Assembly: GCF_003628125.1 (NCBI RefSeq)
Contig: NZ_RBZU01000007.1
Location: 62,363-126,362 of the forward strand
DNA length: 64,000 bases
Reading direction: 5' to 3'
Source: Pararobbsia silviterrae
GTDB lineage: Bacteria; Pseudomonadota; Gammaproteobacteria; Burkholderiales; Burkholderiaceae
Positions 26,805-36,476 of this stretch are shown here, piece after piece. The notes under the pieces are model-generated. The model was given only the letters and a program-made list of their open reading frames with translations. It did not search any database and was not told where the DNA came from. Both the position numbers and the translations under genes were made by a program. Each line of letters starts with the position of its first letter. The stretch's first letter is position 1.

Positions 26805-27570
26805 TTATGTGGTCGCCTCCCATTTGCAAGGAGATTTTGAGTGCGGCGAGGAGGGGGCGGACTTATATCCGGACTCGATCGCGGTTTGTACCCGCCGGCC
26901 CCGATGGATTTCGCCGCAAAGGCCGTAATCAGCAGTTGCCGTGAGCACACTCACACCGGGAATCTCTGAGATCCGGCAGCATGCGTCGTCGTTGCGCCGC
27001 CACTCGAGAATGCGCTGTTCGATTCGCGCGATTTGCTCGTCAAGCGTGTGAAGTCGTGAAAGCTGGTCCTGCAGGGTGCCTATCAGCATGGCTGACAACT
27101 CGTTGACCAGCGACGCCAGCGCTGCTTGAGCGGCCTCGATCGACGCGCGACGGCCTTGCGGCAGTTTCGTACAGTAGTCCACGAAGCTGGTTGATTTGCA
27201 TGACGCGAGTTCGGACCAGCTGCTGGCGTACATGATGCATCGCAAGCATGGCTTGCTGATTCCGTCTTGACGGCCACGAATCGGATCCCGGGACGCTGAG
27301 CGGCCTCCCAGATCGCCTCGGCGTCCGCGGCGTCGTTCTTGTTGGACTTTACAAACGGTCGCACGAATTGCGCGGCGATGAGCTGAACGTCGTGACCAAG
27401 CCGTGCCAGAACACGAGCCCAGTGATGGGCACTGCCGTAGGCTTCCATGACAATTCGACTCGCAGGCCGGTTAGCGAAGCCTTGCTGCGGGTCACACCGG
27501 TCTGAGGCTCGATGTAGTGAATCTGGAAAACGCGCGTAGCCAGATCAATGGCAATGGTCGTGGGTTCCAT
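26805..27570 (-). pseudogene. IS110 family transposase, frame-shifted and 3' truncated
   Basis: Fragments in successive frames align in order with the IS110 DEDD transposase: MEPTTIAIDLATRVFQIHY (from 27570), EAYGSAHHWARVLARLGHD and RPFVKSNKNDAADAEAIW, HHVRQQLVRTRVMQINQLRGLLYE, and ALASLVNELSAMLIGTLQDQ with EIPGVSVLTATA. At least three frameshifts separate the pieces, and the conserved Ser-containing C-terminal domain is missing near 26800. The copy is inactive. Confidence 0.88.
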
Positions 27571-27744
27571 TTGAGTCTCCTAGACGGCAGGACTGCCAAA
27601 ACAACAATCTCGCACGTCCAGAGCGCGAGGCTTCGGCGCGCGGCGATTCGTTAAGGCGGGACGCGACCAGCTTGCCACCAGCCTTCAAAACACGACATTT
27701 CTATCTTGCTCAAACACGACATTAGGATATTGCTCTTACATCTA
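27571..27744. other. Spacer with a lone ISNCY-type end
   Basis: No gene. Bases 27714-27740, read on the minus strand, begin TGTAAGAGC and contain AATGTCG, then a TAGAAATGTC block at +38. This is the layout of an ISNCY terminal repeat, facing left (body toward lower coordinates). The transposase that belonged to it is gone. Confidence 0.5.
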
Positions 27745-29338
27745 TGTCGAGGCTGGATAGAGATGTCGGGGTTGCCGCTAAATAGAAATGTCGTAGTGGG
27801 GGGAAGCGGAGCAGGGTGGTGGAGTGCTAGTGTGGCTTACCGATCTGCGTATTCCAGCGTGGGCTCGAGCGTTCCAGGGCCTGTTTGAAGTCCTCGTCAG
27901 TCATCGCGCGCGAGGTCTTGCGACCCTCGCGATTCAAGTGCTCGCGCACCGCTTCGCCGCGGTTCGTACGTGAGGGCGCTTGCGCACGTCGATCGTCACG
28001 CTGCGCCTGCATCGCCTGGGCCACCTGCAAGGCTTGTCCCAGGCGTTTGTGATCGACGACGGCACCCGGATCGAGCTCGGCGAGCCGGTCATACGGCACA
28101 TACGGCAACGACACGCCATCGGCCCAGATTTCAATGCGGCCGTCCGGATACTCGACCACATCGATGTATTGGTGGATCAATGCCTGATTCGCCGGCGTGT
28201 CTTCGAGCAGATAAATCACCCGGTCATACTGCACGGTCAGCACGTGGGTGACCTTGCGCAACACGCGCCAGGTCAGGATCCGATCGAGATCTTCATCGTC
28301 GCGCAACGGCCGATGTGCATCGAAGGCGCTCCTCGGCGCCTTGGCGAAGCGTGCGTTGTAGTCGGCCATAAAGGCGGGCGCATACGCATTGGCCGCCTCC
28401 TTCGTATCGATGCCGCGCAGCCGGAGTTCCTTGACCAGACGGTCCTGCAAGGTCAAATGCGCACGTTCGACACGGCCCTTGGCCGCGCTGCTGTTGGCAC
28501 ACCAGGTCTCGATGTTGAGCTCGTACAAGGCCCGCCCGTATTGGGTAATGCCCATCCGTCCGGCGGTCGCCGGTGGATGGCGGAGATGAAACACCGAGGC
28601 CTTGTCGCTGTAAAACGCCACGGGCTTGCCATAGCGCTCCAGATACGCGCGCGTCGCTTCGAAATAGCTGAAGGTCGATTCGGTCGCCGTGAGGTGCAAC
28701 ATCATCAGCCGGCTCGTCGCGTCGTCGACGAAGACGAGCAGCGTACAGATCGGCGCCCGATCCTCGAACCACGCGTGCTCACAACCGTCGATCTGGATCA
28801 GCTCGCCGAAACACGCACGACGTGCGCGTGGCTGATAGATCTTGGGCAAACGTTGTTTGCGCGGAATCCATAGGCCGGCGTCGCACATCCATCGGCGCAA
28901 TGTTTCCTTGCCGATTGTGATGCCGTGGCATTCATAAAGCTTCTCGCGTGCCAGCGTCGGACCGAAGTCGAGGTATCGCTCGCGGACCAACGCCACAACA
29001 CGCGCTCGAACATCGATCGGCAACTCTCGATTGCTTGGATGGCCACGCTGATGCGACACCAATCCGCTCGGGCCATGTTCGCTATACAGGCGACACAGCC
29101 GAGCAATCTGCCGCACGCTCAGATCCAGCCGCTCAGCGGCTTGCCAGACCTTAAATCGACGCTCGGTGACCGCTGTGATGATCTTGACTCGTTCCAGTTC
29201 GCGCATGCTGACCGTGATCAATCCGTGCTTGCTCATGATGGGCTCCGCGACGTCGCTGCCTCACAGCGTGCACCTCGCAGCCCGGAAATCGGACATTTCT
29301 AATGAGCCAGAATCGGACATTCCAAACGAGCCCCTACA
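27745..29338. mobile_element. Complete ISNCY-type insertion sequence
   Basis: A 1,594-bp element with one transposase gene on the minus strand. The left end reads TGTCGAGGCTGGATAGAGAT and the right end (minus strand) TGTAGGGGCTCGTTTGGAAT; the 25-bp ends match at 17 positions. Each end carries two ATGTC boxes about 24 bases apart, probably transposase-binding sites. No target-site duplication was visible (left flank TCTA, right flank CCAA). The transposase is intact, so the element may be mobile. Confidence 0.72.
27827..29236 (-). CDS. ISNCY family transposase
   Basis: A 469-residue transposase. An N-terminal HTH (AAERLDLSVRQIARLCRLY) and a second recognition helix (ITIGKETLRRWM) are followed by an rve-type DDE domain. 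The first Asp is in LIQIDGCEHAWFEDR (about 149), the second in FYSDKASVF (about 208) and the Glu in AKGRVERAHLTLQDRL (about 255). The C-terminal part (VLTVQYDRVIYLLED, basic QAPSRTNRGEAVREHL) is typical of the ISNCY/IS1202 group. The ATG at 29236 has GGAG about 6 bases upstream and no frameshift is seen, so it looks functional. Confidence 0.93.
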   Translation of the reverse strand: MSKHGLITVSMRELERVKIITAVTERRFKVWQAAERLDLSVRQIARLCRLYSEHGPSGLVSHQRGHPSNRELPIDVRARVVALVRERYLDFGPTLAREKLYECHGITIGKETLRRWMCDAGLWIPRKQRLPKIYQPRARRACFGELIQIDGCEHAWFEDRAPICTLLVFVDDATSRLMMLHLTATESTFSYFEATRAYLERYGKPVAFYSDKASVFHLRHPPATAGRMGITQYGRALYELNIETWCANSSAAKGRVERAHLTLQDRLVKELRLRGIDTKEAANAYAPAFMADYNARFAKAPRSAFDAHRPLRDDEDLDRILTWRVLRKVTHVLTVQYDRVIYLLEDTPANQALIHQYIDVVEYPDGRIEIWADGVSLPYVPYDRLAELDPGAVVDHKRLGQALQVAQAMQAQRDDRRAQAPSRTNRGEAVREHLNREGRKTSRAMTDEDFKQALERSSPRWNTQIGKPH

Positions 29339-30148
29339 CCAAAATTATTCACAATTGATCTTATGTAAAGTAAAGAAACGGCAGGCCATACACTCGTGGC
29401 GAATCGATCGAAGTCATGCTTTTTCGAGCGACGTGTCTGGACCCGCGAATCTGGGCCGTCGCAGTCTGCGGTCTAACTCGATTCAGTACGTACCGAAGGT
29501 CGGCCTCGACCGCCCAAGAGCGCTTCAAAACCACCACAGCAACACAGCAACACACGTCAGTAACGGCAATCGGGTCCCCGATGTGTCAAACAGGCCGACA
29601 ACCACTCCACATATCGGTTTATATGCATCTGTTCATTTAAGTAGGGATCCGAACTGATGTACCCGTCTACCGTGTGACCCGACACATTGGTTACGAATTC
29701 CTTTCGATTTGCATGCGCGCGCGGATCAGCCGTCCGGCCGCCACGGCGCGTCAATCGATCACACACCCTAATTTTGATGAAGGCGTCGCCCGACGCTCGC
29801 GCGTGAGCAGCCAGCTTCAGCCAGGCCGACTCTGTGTCGGACTATTACTGAGAAAGCGCGATGTAAGAACGGTATTGGAGAATAGGCGCCTTCGCACCGG
29901 CAACCGGTCCCTTGCAACTGAACAGAGCGCCACGGCGCGGCATGCATGACATGACGCCTCTGCCGCTCAAAACCGAATTCGAGATCCATCGTTCCGACGC
30001 GCTTCCGGCGCTTGACCGCGACACGGCCCTGCTTCGCATTGCTTTGCTTTGCACGGCAGGTCATCGTCCCGGCGATGGCCCGCTGCGCGAATCCCACGCC
30101 TGCGGTCCGGCTGATGCACGCACGCGATTCGATCGATTTGATTGACCC
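29339..30148. other. Non-coding region after the ISNCY element
   Basis: About 800 bases with several short open frames in all directions, none with a recognisable domain, good ribosome site or host-like codon use. It probably represents eroded sequence at the right side of the island. Composition drops again near 29340-29650, then returns to host levels by about 29930. Confidence 0.3.
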
Positions 30149-30988
30149 ATGAATACCTCACCTCCCCACGTAGCGTCTGCCCCTCCGGCAATGACGCACT
30201 TCGCATGCACGATGTGCGGCAAATGCTGTCAAGACTTGAGGCTACCCCTCAGTGTCGCGGAAAGCGTGTCGTGGATTCGGCGCGGCGGCACCCTCGAAGT
30301 GTTTTGCGATGCCGTGCCCTGGCCCGTCGAGCCGGCGGCCGACGATGTCCCTGCGCAGCACAAACGTCGAGTCTCGTTCGCCGCGGCAAGCGGCAGTCAG
30401 CCGATTCGCGTGATCGTGACCCTCGTCGCGGCATTCGACGGCCCGTGCCCCAACTTGCGCGACGACATGCGATGCGACATCTACGATGAGCGTCCACGCG
30501 TGTGCCGCATTTACCCCGCAGAGGTCGTCCCCTATTTGAAATTCGTGCCCGCGAACAAACTGTGCCCGCCCGAGGCATGGTCCGCGACGCACCCGCCGTT
30601 CGAACAGAACGGCCGCATCTTCGACGCGGAAACCGCCGAAATCATTCGGCAATCGCGCGAAACGACCGCGCAAGACGCGGACGTCAAGCAACGTGTCATG
30701 GCTTTGCTCGGATTCACCGCCGCTGCATTTTCAAACGAGGGATTTGTCATCTACACCCCCGATCCGGCGGCTGCGCTTGATGCGCTCGAAACCGCGATCG
30801 CGGCCGCTTCGTCCCCCATGTCGATCGAAGCGATTCATGACTGGACTTTCGTTTCCAACCAGCAAGAGACCGTCGAAGCGCTTCGCTCGATAAAAGCGAA
30901 GGCGACGGCAAGTGATCCGCATGATCCGCAAGAAGGCCCCGCCTTTCAGTATCTCGGATTCCGTCCGGCTCAAAGTGCGTCCCACTAG
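30149..30988 (+). CDS. YkgJ family cysteine cluster protein
   Basis: A 279-residue soluble protein of the UPF0153/YkgJ family. Cysteines fall as FACTMCGKCCQDL near the N-terminus and GPCPNL...MRCDIYDERPRVCRIYP about 100 residues later, the arrangement thought to bind iron or zinc. Biochemical function is unknown for the family. The C-terminal 100 residues lack cysteines and form a separate helical part. The start at 30149 has no strong ribosome site; ATG 30191 (MTHFACTMCGKCC) is an alternative. It is convergent with the lipoprotein gene at 31150. Confidence 0.85.
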   Translation: MNTSPPHVASAPPAMTHFACTMCGKCCQDLRLPLSVAESVSWIRRGGTLEVFCDAVPWPVEPAADDVPAQHKRRVSFAAASGSQPIRVIVTLVAAFDGPCPNLRDDMRCDIYDERPRVCRIYPAEVVPYLKFVPANKLCPPEAWSATHPPFEQNGRIFDAETAEIIRQSRETTAQDADVKQRVMALLGFTAAAFSNEGFVIYTPDPAAALDALETAIAAASSPMSIEAIHDWTFVSNQQETVEALRSIKAKATASDPHDPQEGPAFQYLGFRPAQSASH

Positions 30989-31149
30989 CCGACGCAATGG
31001 CTGCACGCGTGGCGGGATGCGGCACGCTCAGCCACGTACACGCGAGACGGGACCGCTCCAATGTCTTGCGTACATCCGCCTCGATTCAGCGCCTTAAACA
31101 TCCGAAAGGCCCCGGCGAAACATCCCGAAGCGAAGCCATACATTCGACG

Positions 31150-32121
31150 TCAGCGTCCGCACGCGGGCGCAACGCGCAACAAGTCGGGCCACACCGCGCG
31201 CCAGTCTCCGTCATGCGTCATACCGGGCACCACGCGCGTCTGCGCGCATCGCGGACCCGTTTCGTCGACAAAGCGTTCTGCGACAGCCGACGGGACGACA
31301 TGGTCGTCCGCACCGCTGAAGTGAATCTGCGGAATTGACGCCACTCGCTTCGCGAAGTCGATTGGGTTCTCGGACTCGGGCATCTCGGACACATTGTGTA
31401 ACTGATTCACATACGCATCGTCGAGATTACCCGCGACAGTTCGGATCGATCCGATATCGGTCCGCCCGGCCGCCACCAGCACCGCCAACGCTCCGCCGCC
31501 CGAATATCCGATGAGTTCGATCTGTTGCCCCTGCGCGCGCGCGGCAATCTGGCTGATCGCATCGTTCATCGAGGCCACAACCTCGGGCGCGTAGCGTTTG
31601 CCCGTCCAATAGGGAATACCACAGGTCGGATTCACCGCCATCGGTGTGAATTGGCAGGGGCGCGCGAGATAGACGACGTTCGGCGCCGGATCGATTGCGG
31701 CAAGCTGAAGTCCCGTCGCTTGATGCGGTGTCGGATCGAGCGAGGGCTGCGTCCGCGAGATCCACGCGAGCCCGTCCCCTTCGATATAAAGATGAATCGG
31801 CTCGCGCGGCGACGATATTTTTGAATACGCCGTGAGCACGAACGTCGGCGTGACGATGCGTTCACGCTGCAGTCCCCCCGCCTGCGCCAACGTATCGGCA
31901 TGCTCGACCGGATCCATCGTGCTGCAGCCCGCTGCGAAGCACACCATCAACGACACGATTCCGAGCCACGCGATGCGCGTTCTCGGTCGCGTTTGGACCT
32001 CGATGTCGTCGTGTGCCTTCGCGCGTCGCCGCGCGTGCCCACGACAGTCGCTCCCGCGACCGTTCGACAACGAAGAAGAGGACCCTGCCCCATGCACGCC
32101 AATCGTTCCATCTTCACGCAT
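31150..32121 (-). CDS. Lipoprotein with alpha/beta hydrolase domain
   Basis: Up to 323 residues. A hydrophobic stretch and lipobox (IVSLMVCFAAGCS, Cys about 66) predict a lipid-anchored periplasmic protein, although the N-terminus before it is unusually long and arginine-rich, so the true start may be further in. The body has an alpha/beta-hydrolase signature: HLYIEGDGLAW, VYLARPCQF, nucleophile elbow IGYSGGGALAVL (Ser), acid region FSGADDHVVPS and catalytic His in MTHDGDWRAVW. Substrate unknown. It starts 32 bases after the autotransporter at 32154 ends, so the two may be co-transcribed. Confidence 0.82.
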   Translation of the reverse strand: MREDGTIGVHGAGSSSSLSNGRGSDCRGHARRRAKAHDDIEVQTRPRTRIAWLGIVSLMVCFAAGCSTMDPVEHADTLAQAGGLQRERIVTPTFVLTAYSKISSPREPIHLYIEGDGLAWISRTQPSLDPTPHQATGLQLAAIDPAPNVVYLARPCQFTPMAVNPTCGIPYWTGKRYAPEVVASMNDAISQIAARAQGQQIELIGYSGGGALAVLVAAGRTDIGSIRTVAGNLDDAYVNQLHNVSEMPESENPIDFAKRVASIPQIHFSGADDHVVPSAVAERFVDETGPRCAQTRVVPGMTHDGDWRAVWPDLLRVAPACGR

Positions 32122-32153
32122 CGGGTTTCAAGTCCTCCTTGGGCTCACAACGC

Positions 32154-35045
32154 TCAGAAAAGCTGGCGAAGACGCAGCATACCCGCTTGCGCGACATAGC
32201 CCGACCCTGCGTCGAGCTCGTAACGCGCGGTCACGCTCAGGTTGTTCGCGCGCAGCAGCGTCACGCCCACGGTCGCGATGACCTCATTCTCGACGGGACT
32301 CGCGCTCGACGACGTGAAACTCAGCGCGCCCGTCGGATCCGCGATGAAACTCGCTTGCGTCGTGCCACGCGTGTTGTCGTATTCATGCCGCCATGCGAGT
32401 TGCAGTTCAGGGACCACCACGCCATAGGCCGTCGGCAAAGCACGCGAAAGTTTCGCTCCGATGTCGGTCGTGACGGATGTCGTGTGCGCCGCGCCCACCG
32501 ACAATCCCGTGCCGTCGCCATCCGATTCGACGTACGCGCTCTGATGCATATAGCTATAGGTCAAACGCGCAAGCGGCGTCAGCGTGGCCGGTCCGACCGC
32601 GAGCGGATACCCCGCCTCGGCGCGCGCCAAATATTGCGTGCCGCTGAAACTGCTGCCCGACTCGCCCGATACACCCGGGAAATCGACGATACGTTGCGCA
32701 TCGAAGCGCTGCTGCACGATACCGGCGGTCAGATCCACATACCAAGGCTGCCCGATATAGCTCGCATAGCCCATGAGACCGTATGCGTTGACACGCGTCG
32801 TGTCGCCGGCCGTGTCTCCGGTATTGTTGATCGCCGAGTTGCTGTAGCTGAACACACCGCCTGCGCGCCATGCATCGCCGATCGATCGGTCAACGCCGAA
32901 CAGCAAGCCGCCGAAGTTCGCGCTATACCCGTCCACGCCGTCACGATCGCCTTGGCTCGCATGTCCGCCGAACGCTTGACCCCAAACCCCCGTGTCGGGA
33001 CTGCCTTCGCCGGCCGATACGCCGCTCTCGCCGTCGCGCTGCGCGACACGCAGGGTATCGGCGTGATCCGAAATGATATTGAGCACGTCCGTCGTCGGCG
33101 CGAGCGCCGCGCGACTGGTCGCGCCCTGTGTGATCGGATTGAGCTGCGCGCCCGCGCGATTCGCGGCGGCCGCGCCCTGCGCATCGGCGCCGAGCGCGGC
33201 GTTATACAGATTCAACAGCGTGGGATTCGTGAGGCCCGTATAACGCGAGAGCGCCGACAATGCCGCGATGGCATTCGCTGTCGTCGCGCTGGTCGTCAGC
33301 GTCTGACCTGGCGTACCCAACGTGACGACGAGATCGTCATGTCCGCCGATCATCACGCTACTGCCCGTCGCCGCGATCGTGCCGGCCGAATACGTCAAGC
33401 CCGAGCCGTATTCCGCTGTCCCGGCGGTATCCACGACGATGAAACGCTGACCCGCGGCGAGTGCGTACGATTCGGGAACGATCGCGACATTGCCCGCGGT
33501 CATCGTCGTATTGCCCGTGACGATCAACTCGCTGCCTTGCGACGCGCCTCCGGCCTCGACCTGCAACGCCCCGCCCGTCTGACTATAGTTGCCCGTGATC
33601 GTGATCGGCTGGGCGAGCCTCAGCACTGCCCCCGTGTTCTCGACGGCGCTTTCCGCGCCGGCCAGCACGATGCCGTCGTTAAGCAGGATATTTCCCGATC
33701 CGAAGGTCACATTCGCGCCCGCATCGCTGTCCGTGATCGTGCCGATGGCGCCGTTGTAGCCGGTCAAGATACCGAACGTCGCGCCCGAGCCGCCGAGGAT
33801 CGTCAGATCGTTCGACGACGCGTTCAAGATATTCCCCGCGATCACACCCGAGTTCGCGATCAACTCGAGCGACGCGCCGGTTTCATTGTTGATCGCATTG
33901 CCCGAACTCACGATCGCGCCGCTATTCGACAGCGTGGTCAGCGTGCCGCGATTGTCGATGCCGGTCGTACCGCCCGAGATCGTCCCTGAGTTGCCGAGCA
34001 ACTCAATCAAGCCCTTCGTCAGAATGCCTTGCGCGCCGCCGGAAATCGTTCCGGTGTTCTCGAGATCGGTGATCGTGCCCGTCGCACCGACATAGAGGCC
34101 GCGCGATCCCGATCCGCTCGCGCTGACCGTGCCGTTATTCGTCAACGACGCGATCGAGCCAAGATTGAATATCCCGTTCGTTGACGCCCCCGATGCGGCA
34201 ATCGTGCCGGTGTTGACGAGCGTCGCGATCAACCCGCCCGCATTGTCGATGCCGGCAGACCCGGCTCCGCTCACGAAGATATGTCCGGAATTGGTCAGCG
34301 AGCCGATGGTCCCCGAGTTGTAGATGCCCGTCGCGGACCTCCCCCCGGTCACGGTAATCGATCCGCTGTTCACGAGCGTACCGATCGACTGATAGTTCAC
34401 GATCCCAATCGCATTCGCGGATGCCGCGGAGCCCCCTGGGCCGTCGATATTCGACGTCGTGCTGTCGACGATCAGCGACCCCGCGTTCTTGAGCGTATCG
34501 ATCGTGCCGTTGTTCGCGATGGCCTGCCCGCGATCGCTGCTTGCGTAGATCACGCCGCCGGCGTTGTTGACGAGTTCCGTGATCGTCGTTTCATTGTCGA
34601 TCGCTCGACGAAGCGCCGAAATCGTCCCCGAGTTCGTCAACGATCCGAGCGACGCTTCATAGACGCTGATCCCCGTCTGCCCGAACGAACGAATCGTCGC
34701 GCCGGCCGTGTTGACGAGCGCGGTCGCGGTCGTCTGGCTCGATGACGTGCCCGCGATTTGGACGGCGATCGTCTGACCCGTCGTCGTTCCGCTGTTCGTG
34801 AAGGTGCCGAGCGTCGCCCCGACGCTGGTCGTCACGCCAGTACCGGAAGTCGGATTCACCGATGCGCCCGAGTTGACCGTGAAGTCGCCCGACGACCAGG
34901 TCTGCGTCGCCGACTGCGTGCCGGTGATCGTCGTATCCGCGTAAGCGGATTTGGCGGGATGCAGCAACATCGCAATCGCGGCGGTCAGCGCCAATGAGCA
35001 TGCGGAGCGCGCGGGAATAGCGATTTTATGTTTGTTATTCATCAT
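32154..35045 (-). CDS. Autotransporter with short Leu/Asn-Gly repeats
   Basis: About 963 residues. The signal peptide is KIAIPARSACSLALTAAIAMLL ending AYA-D. The passenger (about 40-520) is built from short parallel beta-helix repeats of about 20-25 residues, pattern (L/I)xNxGxIxAxG (for example LTNSGHIFVSGAG, LVNTGTIAASG, LTNNGTVSASG). The C-terminal barrel (about 690-963) begins GVWGQAFGGHASQ and ends in Phe (LRQLF). A surface-exposed adhesin-like protein is likely. ATG 35045 (MMNNKHK) is chosen over an upstream ATG at 35078 because it places the charged region next to the hydrophobic core. Confidence 0.9.
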   Translation of the reverse strand: MMNNKHKIAIPARSACSLALTAAIAMLLHPAKSAYADTTITGTQSATQTWSSGDFTVNSGASVNPTSGTGVTTSVGATLGTFTNSGTTTGQTIAVQIAGTSSSQTTATALVNTAGATIRSFGQTGISVYEASLGSLTNSGTISALRRAIDNETTITELVNNAGGVIYASSDRGQAIANNGTIDTLKNAGSLIVDSTTSNIDGPGGSAASANAIGIVNYQSIGTLVNSGSITVTGGRSATGIYNSGTIGSLTNSGHIFVSGAGSAGIDNAGGLIATLVNTGTIAASGASTNGIFNLGSIASLTNNGTVSASGSGSRGLYVGATGTITDLENTGTISGGAQGILTKGLIELLGNSGTISGGTTGIDNRGTLTTLSNSGAIVSSGNAINNETGASLELIANSGVIAGNILNASSNDLTILGGSGATFGILTGYNGAIGTITDSDAGANVTFGSGNILLNDGIVLAGAESAVENTGAVLRLAQPITITGNYSQTGGALQVEAGGASQGSELIVTGNTTMTAGNVAIVPESYALAAGQRFIVVDTAGTAEYGSGLTYSAGTIAATGSSVMIGGHDDLVVTLGTPGQTLTTSATTANAIAALSALSRYTGLTNPTLLNLYNAALGADAQGAAAANRAGAQLNPITQGATSRAALAPTTDVLNIISDHADTLRVAQRDGESGVSAGEGSPDTGVWGQAFGGHASQGDRDGVDGYSANFGGLLFGVDRSIGDAWRAGGVFSYSNSAINNTGDTAGDTTRVNAYGLMGYASYIGQPWYVDLTAGIVQQRFDAQRIVDFPGVSGESGSSFSGTQYLARAEAGYPLAVGPATLTPLARLTYSYMHQSAYVESDGDGTGLSVGAAHTTSVTTDIGAKLSRALPTAYGVVVPELQLAWRHEYDNTRGTTQASFIADPTGALSFTSSSASPVENEVIATVGVTLLRANNLSVTARYELDAGSGYVAQAGMLRLRQLF

Positions 35046-35387
35046 GAGGTCACATTGAGTACGGCATTCGATCGACATCGCATGCGATAGGCCCCTTCAC
35101 GTTCGCCGTGCCTATTTAATATCCCCCTACATCACGTCTTGCTTGCGTATGCAAGGCAAGCCGAAGCGACGCTTAAGGGATTTTTGCAGAGCGCGCAAAA
35201 CAAAATGACCGATGGATCGACACATTTGGTTTTATCGACGCGTCATGCGCATTTCTTTAATTTCTTTAGGGCGCGGCGCAGCGAATGTCTTACGAGATAT
35301 TCTTAAAACGAGGTTCAATCCGCTTTTAAAGCAGCTTGCAAATTCATTGCCTTTGCGTTCGCAGATCGATTCACGCGGGACGTGCCG
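35046..35387. other. AT-rich promoter region of the autotransporter
   Basis: About 340 bases with no gene. The stretch from 35110 to 35350 is distinctly AT-richer than its neighbours, with several TTTAAT and TTAAAA runs, and likely holds promoter elements for the minus-strand autotransporter. No terminator for cobD was recognised. Confidence 0.35.
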
Positions 35388-36470
35388 TCACGACGCGCTC
35401 GATGCGCCCCGCCCTGCCTCAATCTCTTGACGGACCGCGCTAAGCGCGCCCTCCAATCGCATCCATTGCGCTTCGTCGCGCGGCAGACCGAAGCGCAATC
35501 CGTCGACCTGCTCGAATCGGCGAATCCAGATGCCCCGGCGCGCAAGCCCGTGTTGCCAATCACGCGCGGTGTCTTCTCGAACCCAAGCAAAAAGCGGCGT
35601 GTGCGATACCGACATGAAGGACGTGCCGAGCAGCGCCGCTAAACGCGCACCCTCATGTTCGAGACGCGCACGCGCATCGCATTGCCATGCCGCATCGCAC
35701 AGCGCCGCACGCGTAACGATGCGCGACGGCCCCGACACGCTCCACGGTCCGCGCATCGTGCGCAGCGCACGATCGACGCGCGCGCCGGCGAGCACGAAGC
35801 CGACACGCGCGCCCGCGAGTCCGTAGAATTTGCCGACCGAACGCAACACGATCAGTGCATCATTTCCAACATACTGCGCGACACTCAGCGTCGGCATCGC
35901 CTCGACAAAAGCCTCGTCGACGATCAGCGTGCCGCCGCGTGCGGCTAATTGCGCGGCCCAATCCATGATGATCTGCGTCGACCATCGCTCGGCTCCCGGG
36001 TTGTTCGGGTTCACGAGCACCAGATGCAGGAGATCGTCGGGAAGTGGTTGCCCAGGGTTCAGCACGAACGCCGCCTCATGCGCGAGATCGCCGAATTGCG
36101 GGGTCACGAAGCGCGACACCGGATAACCCGCGTATCCGAATGCCGGCGCGTATTCGCCGTAGGTCAGCAAGGCGATCCCGACGCGTCCGCGCGGCAACAC
36201 GGACGGCAGCATGCGGATCGCGGCCTGCGTGCCCGCGACCGCCAGCGCGCGCGGTGCGCCATAGTGGTGTGCGGCGACCGCTTCGAGATCGTCATCGTCG
36301 TCGGGCAAGCGCAGCCAGGCCTGCGCGTCGATCGATGGAACGGGATAACCGACGGGATTGATGCCGGTCGAGAGATCGAGCCACGTCGCGCGCGGAATCC
36401 CATAGCGGGCCGCGGCTTCGGTCAGATTGCCGCCGTGCGGAATCGGCGTCGTGCGATCAGGATCGACCAT
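35388..36470 (-). CDS. cobD: Threonine-phosphate decarboxylase of cobalamin synthesis
   Basis: A 360-residue PLP-dependent class-II aminotransferase-fold enzyme (CobD of Salmonella, CobC of Pseudomonas). It converts L-threonine-O-3-phosphate to (R)-1-amino-2-propanol phosphate for the B12 side chain. Seen: PHGGNLTEAAARYGIP, DLSTGINPVGYP, VVNPNNPG-like LVNPNNPGAE, DEAFVEAMP and the PLP-lysine motif RSVGKFYGLAGARVGF. It follows cbiB by 6 bases in an operon. Naming differs between schemes, as cobD also names CbiB in some genomes. Confidence 0.93.
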   Translation of the reverse strand: MVDPDRTTPIPHGGNLTEAAARYGIPRATWLDLSTGINPVGYPVPSIDAQAWLRLPDDDDDLEAVAAHHYGAPRALAVAGTQAAIRMLPSVLPRGRVGIALLTYGEYAPAFGYAGYPVSRFVTPQFGDLAHEAAFVLNPGQPLPDDLLHLVLVNPNNPGAERWSTQIIMDWAAQLAARGGTLIVDEAFVEAMPTLSVAQYVGNDALIVLRSVGKFYGLAGARVGFVLAGARVDRALRTMRGPWSVSGPSRIVTRAALCDAAWQCDARARLEHEGARLAALLGTSFMSVSHTPLFAWVREDTARDWQHGLARRGIWIRRFEQVDGLRFGLPRDEAQWMRLEGALSAVRQEIEAGRGASSAS

Positions 36471-36476
36471 GGGTGT

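Noticed and set aside
27741-29342. Target-site duplication around ISNCY
   Set aside because: The flanking bases (TCTA on the left, CCAA on the right) do not match; none can be claimed.
32013-33989. Long plus-strand open frame of about 650 codons opposite the second autotransporter
   Set aside because: It is arginine- and alanine-rich with no domain, lies wholly antisense to a gene with a clear signal peptide, repeats and barrel, and reflects high-GC codon bias.
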